DNA from: Prevotellaceae bacterium
GTDB lineage: Bacteria > Bacteroidota > Bacteroidia > Bacteroidales > UBA932
DNA: 7,285 nt
Direction: 5' to 3'
NCBI GenBank assembly: GCA_031289385.1
Contig: JAITPP010000025.1
Coordinates: 1 to 7,285 of the forward strand
Both the position numbers and the translations under genes were made by a program. A model generated the notes under the pieces. It made no database searches. It saw only the letters and a list, made by a program, of their open reading frames with translations, and had not been told where the DNA came from. Shown piece after piece: positions 4,920 to 7,285 of this stretch (position 1 is its first letter; each line of letters begins with the position of its first letter).

Positions 4920-7145
4920 ATGGAAGAAGTTAATTATCAAACAGCTGCGGATTTGGGCTTGCTGCCCGAAGAGTTTGACAAGATAAAGGAAATTCTCGGC
5001 AGAACGCCAAATTTTACCGAACTAAGCGTTTATTCGGTAATGTGGTCGGAACATGCATCGTATAAAAATTCTATAAAATGGCTGAAAACCTTGCCCAAAA
5101 AAGGTAAACATGTTTTAGCCGAAGCAGGAGCGGAAAATGCAGGGCTTGTTGATGTTGGCGATGGTTATGCTTGCGCTTTCAAAATAGAATCTCACAATCA
5201 TCCTTGCGCTGTCGAGCCTTATCAGGGAGCGGCAACAGGCGTGGGCGGAATAAATCGCGACATTTTTACAATGGGAGCGCGTCCTGTAGCCCAACTGAAC
5301 TCGTTGCGCTTTGGGAACTTGAAATTAGACAGAACAAAATGGCTGCTGAAAGGAGTAGTAAAAGGAATTGGCGATTATGGCAATGCTTTTGGCGTTCCTG
5401 TTGTTGGCGGCGAAGTGTTTTTTGACGATAGTTATAACGTAAATCCTTTGGTAAATGCAATGTCGGTAGGCTTGGTGCGCAAAGAAAAAACTATTTCGGC
5501 AATAGCCAAAGGCGTAGGAAATCCTGTATATATCGTAGGCTCATCAACGGGCAAAGACGGAATTCACGGCTCAACATTTGCATCTGCTGACATTACCGAA
5601 GATTCGGCAAACGATATTCCGTCAATTCAGGTTGGCGACCCGTTTATGGAAAAACTTCTTCTCGAAGCAACGTTGGAACTCAACAAAACCGACGCTGTTG
5701 TAGGAATGCAGGATATGGGCGCAGCGGGAATAATTTGTTCAACATCCGAAATGTCGGAAAAAGGCGGTTGCGGAATGAAAGTTTATCTCGACAAAGTTCC
5801 TCTTCGTCAGAAAAATATTGAGGCATGGGAAATTCTTCTTTCCGAATCGCAAGAGCGTATGCTTGTTGTGGTTGAAAAAGGCAAAGAAAAAATTGTAGAA
5901 GATATTTTCAAAAAATGGGATTTGGCATGTTCGGTTATTGGCGAGGTTATCGACGAAGATCGTTTGCTGTTTCATTATCACGGACAGTTGGTTGCCGATG
6001 TTCCCGCATCAACGCTTGTGCTTGGAGGCGGCGCGCCTGTGTACGACAGAGAATACAGAGAGCCTGCATATTACAACGAATACAAAAAATTTGATATAAA
6101 CAATGTTCCTCAACCCAATGATTTAAAAGAGGCGGCAATGTGCATTATATCAAATCCTAATATCGCGTCTAAACGCTGGGTTTATGAACAATACGACACA
6201 ATGGTGGGAACTAAAAATATGAGTACAAACATACTTTCGGATGCCGCAATAGTGAATGTGAAAAAAACCGCCAAAGCGCTTGTCTTAACAACCGATTGCA
6301 ATTCGCGATACGTGAAAGCCGATCCCGAAAAAGGAACGATGATTGCTGTTTCGGAAGCGGCGCGAAATATTGTTTGCAGCGGCGGCGAGCCTTGTGCCAT
6401 AACCAATTGTTTAAACTTCGGAAATCCTTACAATCCCGAATCGTATTGGCAATTTGTAGGCGCAATAAAAGGAATGTCGCAAGCCTGCTTACGTTTTGAA
6501 ACGCCGGTTACGGGCGGAAATGTAAGTTTTTACAATCAATCAAATATAGACGGAAAAATAGAATCGGTAAATCCTACGCCTGTAATAGGAATGTTGGGGC
6601 TTTTGCATGATAAAAAAAATCAAATGTCGCTGGCTTTTGATAAAGAAAACGATGTTATATTTTTGTTGGGAAAATCGGTTGAAGATATTGCATCGTCAGA
6701 ATATCTTTATTCATATCATAAAATCACCGCATCGCCCGCGCCGTATTTTGATATTGAAGAAGAATACAGTTTACATCAAACCGTGCAAAAACTTATAAAA
6801 AACAAACTTATTTGCAGTGCGCACGATGTTTCGGATGGCGGATTATTTATAACATTAACCGAATCGGCAATGCCGCGAAATTTAGGTTTTGAAATTACTA
6901 CCGACAAAAAAATCCGCAAAGATGCTTTTCTGTTTGGCGAAGCGCAAGGCAGAGTTGTTGTTTCGGTTAAAGCAAAAGAAATTGAGGCATTTACAGATTT
7001 TATGAACTCGCAAAATGTGCCTTATCAACAAATCGGACGTGTTACAAAATCGGAAATAAATATCGACGAAACATCGTTCGGCAAAATTGGCGATATTAAA
7101 AAAATATACGATACAACGATTGAGTCATTAATAATTAACAACTAA
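4920..7145 (+). CDS. purL: Phosphoribosylformylglycinamidine synthase subunit PurL, small type
   Basis: PurL makes FGAM from FGAR, ATP and glutamine-derived ammonia, the fourth step of purine synthesis, in the cytoplasm. At 741 residues this is the small type, two tandem AIRS-like halves without the glutaminase domain, so it should need separate PurS and PurQ. The first half holds SEHASYKNS (43-51) with the conserved His45. It also has FKIESHNHPCAVEPYQGAAT (87-106) followed by GVGGINRDIFTMGARP (107-122), and the QDMGAAGI loop near 265. The second half begins near 430 with LSDAAIV and LVLTTDCNSRYV. It continues with the ITNCLNFGNP and TPVTGGNVSFYNQ segments, and SAHDVSDGGL near 640. The ATG at 4920 directly follows the promoter leader. 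The C-terminal LIINN and the TAA stop lie in heptamer array D, so they are probably recent additions to the tail. Confidence 0.97.
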   Translation: MEEVNYQTAADLGLLPEEFDKIKEILGRTPNFTELSVYSVMWSEHASYKNSIKWLKTLPKKGKHVLAEAGAENAGLVDVGDGYACAFKIESHNHPCAVEPYQGAATGVGGINRDIFTMGARPVAQLNSLRFGNLKLDRTKWLLKGVVKGIGDYGNAFGVPVVGGEVFFDDSYNVNPLVNAMSVGLVRKEKTISAIAKGVGNPVYIVGSSTGKDGIHGSTFASADITEDSANDIPSIQVGDPFMEKLLLEATLELNKTDAVVGMQDMGAAGIICSTSEMSEKGGCGMKVYLDKVPLRQKNIEAWEILLSESQERMLVVVEKGKEKIVEDIFKKWDLACSVIGEVIDEDRLLFHYHGQLVADVPASTLVLGGGAPVYDREYREPAYYNEYKKFDINNVPQPNDLKEAAMCIISNPNIASKRWVYEQYDTMVGTKNMSTNILSDAAIVNVKKTAKALVLTTDCNSRYVKADPEKGTMIAVSEAARNIVCSGGEPCAITNCLNFGNPYNPESYWQFVGAIKGMSQACLRFETPVTGGNVSFYNQSNIDGKIESVNPTPVIGMLGLLHDKKNQMSLAFDKENDVIFLLGKSVEDIASSEYLYSYHKITASPAPYFDIEEEYSLHQTVQKLIKNKLICSAHDVSDGGLFITLTESAMPRNLGFEITTDKKIRKDAFLFGEAQGRVVVSVKAKEIEAFTDFMNSQNVPYQQIGRVTKSEINIDETSFGKIGDIKKIYDTTIESLIINN

Positions 7146-7177
7146 TAATTAACCATTAATAATTAACAACTAATCAT
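7129..7177. repeat. Heptamer tandem array D, from the purL end to the ubiE start
   Basis: Seven units in exact register are present: TAATAAT three times, TAACAAC twice, TAACCAT and TAATCAT. An eighth A-rich unit (7178-7184) abuts the ubiE ATG. The 18-base word TAATAATTAACAACTAAT occurs at 7129-7146 and 7157-7174, four units apart. The array begins 14 coding bases before the purL stop and supplies both the last codons and the TAA at 7143-7145. TAA recurs every 7 bases, so all three forward frames are closed at once. The array fills the whole purL-ubiE gap. Confidence 0.88.
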
Positions 7178-7184
7178 TAAAAAA

Positions 7185-7285
7185 ATGGCAGACAAAAAAT
7201 ATGTTTCAACAATGTTTGATGATATTGCCGAAAGGTACGATTTTATGAATCATTTTTTATCTTTCGGAATTGATAAATTTTGGCG
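7185..7285 (+). CDS. ubiE: Demethylmenaquinone methyltransferase UbiE/MenG, N-terminal fragment
   Basis: Only the first 33 codons plus two bases are in the window. They encode the characteristic N-terminus of the UbiE/MenG family: VSTMFDDIAERYDFMNHFLSFGIDKFW matches the family pattern MFDxIAxRYDxxNxxLSxGxDxxWR. The enzyme is an S-adenosylmethionine-dependent C-methyltransferase that makes menaquinone from demethylmenaquinone, fitting the menaquinone-based respiration of Bacteroidetes. The SAM-binding motifs lie beyond the right edge. The ATG is 39 bases after the purL stop. No TAnnTTTG element lies in the gap, so co-transcription with purL is likely. The AT-rich heptamers and an A tract stand directly before the start, with no Shine-Dalgarno sequence. 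Confidence 0.92.
   Translation, partial: MADKKYVSTMFDDIAERYDFMNHFLSFGIDKFW

Noticed and set aside
7122..7128. An extra array D unit (GAGTCAT) inside purL
   Set aside because: It matches TAATCAT at 5 of 7 positions, but it is in-frame purL coding sequence and a single partial match is not convincing.

Overview
This window looks like a chromosomal housekeeping region of an AT-rich member of the Bacteroidota (Bacteroidetes), most like Bacteroidales or an uncultured relative. Three things point there. The gene order nusB-yajC-ybbR-like-coaE is typical of that phylum. NusB is the long form (about 314 aa) rather than the roughly 140 aa proteobacterial form. The promoters match the Bacteroidetes housekeeping consensus (TTTG or TTG, about 20 bp, TAnnTTTG), and the starts lack clear Shine-Dalgarno sequences. 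No phage, insertion sequence, CRISPR or RNA gene was seen.

Layout. 2-1102 (+): C-terminal part of a POT/PTR2-family peptide transporter, cut by the left edge and followed by a strong intrinsic terminator (1128-1162). 1214-1630 (+): a small secreted single-domain rhodanese with its own -7 promoter element. 1701-4565 (-): a tight four-gene operon transcribed nusB, yajC, ybbR-like, coaE from a near-perfect promoter at 4587-4618. 4566-4919: a divergent intergenic region holding both promoters and several heptamer repeats. 4920-7145 (+): purL, the small-type FGAM synthase. 7185-7285 (+): the start of ubiE/menG, cut by the right edge.

Functionally the genes cover peptide uptake, envelope sulfur chemistry, rRNA antitermination (NusB), Sec translocase accessory (YajC), an envelope-anchored YbbR protein, the last step of CoA synthesis (CoaE), purine synthesis (PurL) and menaquinone methylation (UbiE). 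Nothing suggests one dedicated pathway; the nusB operon is a conserved growth-related cluster.

The feature the genes do not explain is a set of degenerate tandem repeats with an exact 7-bp period. They occur at 1655-1710, 4645-4714, 4858-4885 and 7129-7177, with a short remnant at 4826-4846. They fill most of the non-coding sequence between the genes from coaE to ubiE. Two of them run into gene ends and supply the last codons and stop codons of coaE and purL, and one supplies the -33 element of the purL promoter. Because 7 and 3 share no factor, a heptamer containing TAA or TAG places stops in all three frames. I regard these arrays as the main item worth follow-up. I see no evidence of an undescribed enzymatic or defence system.
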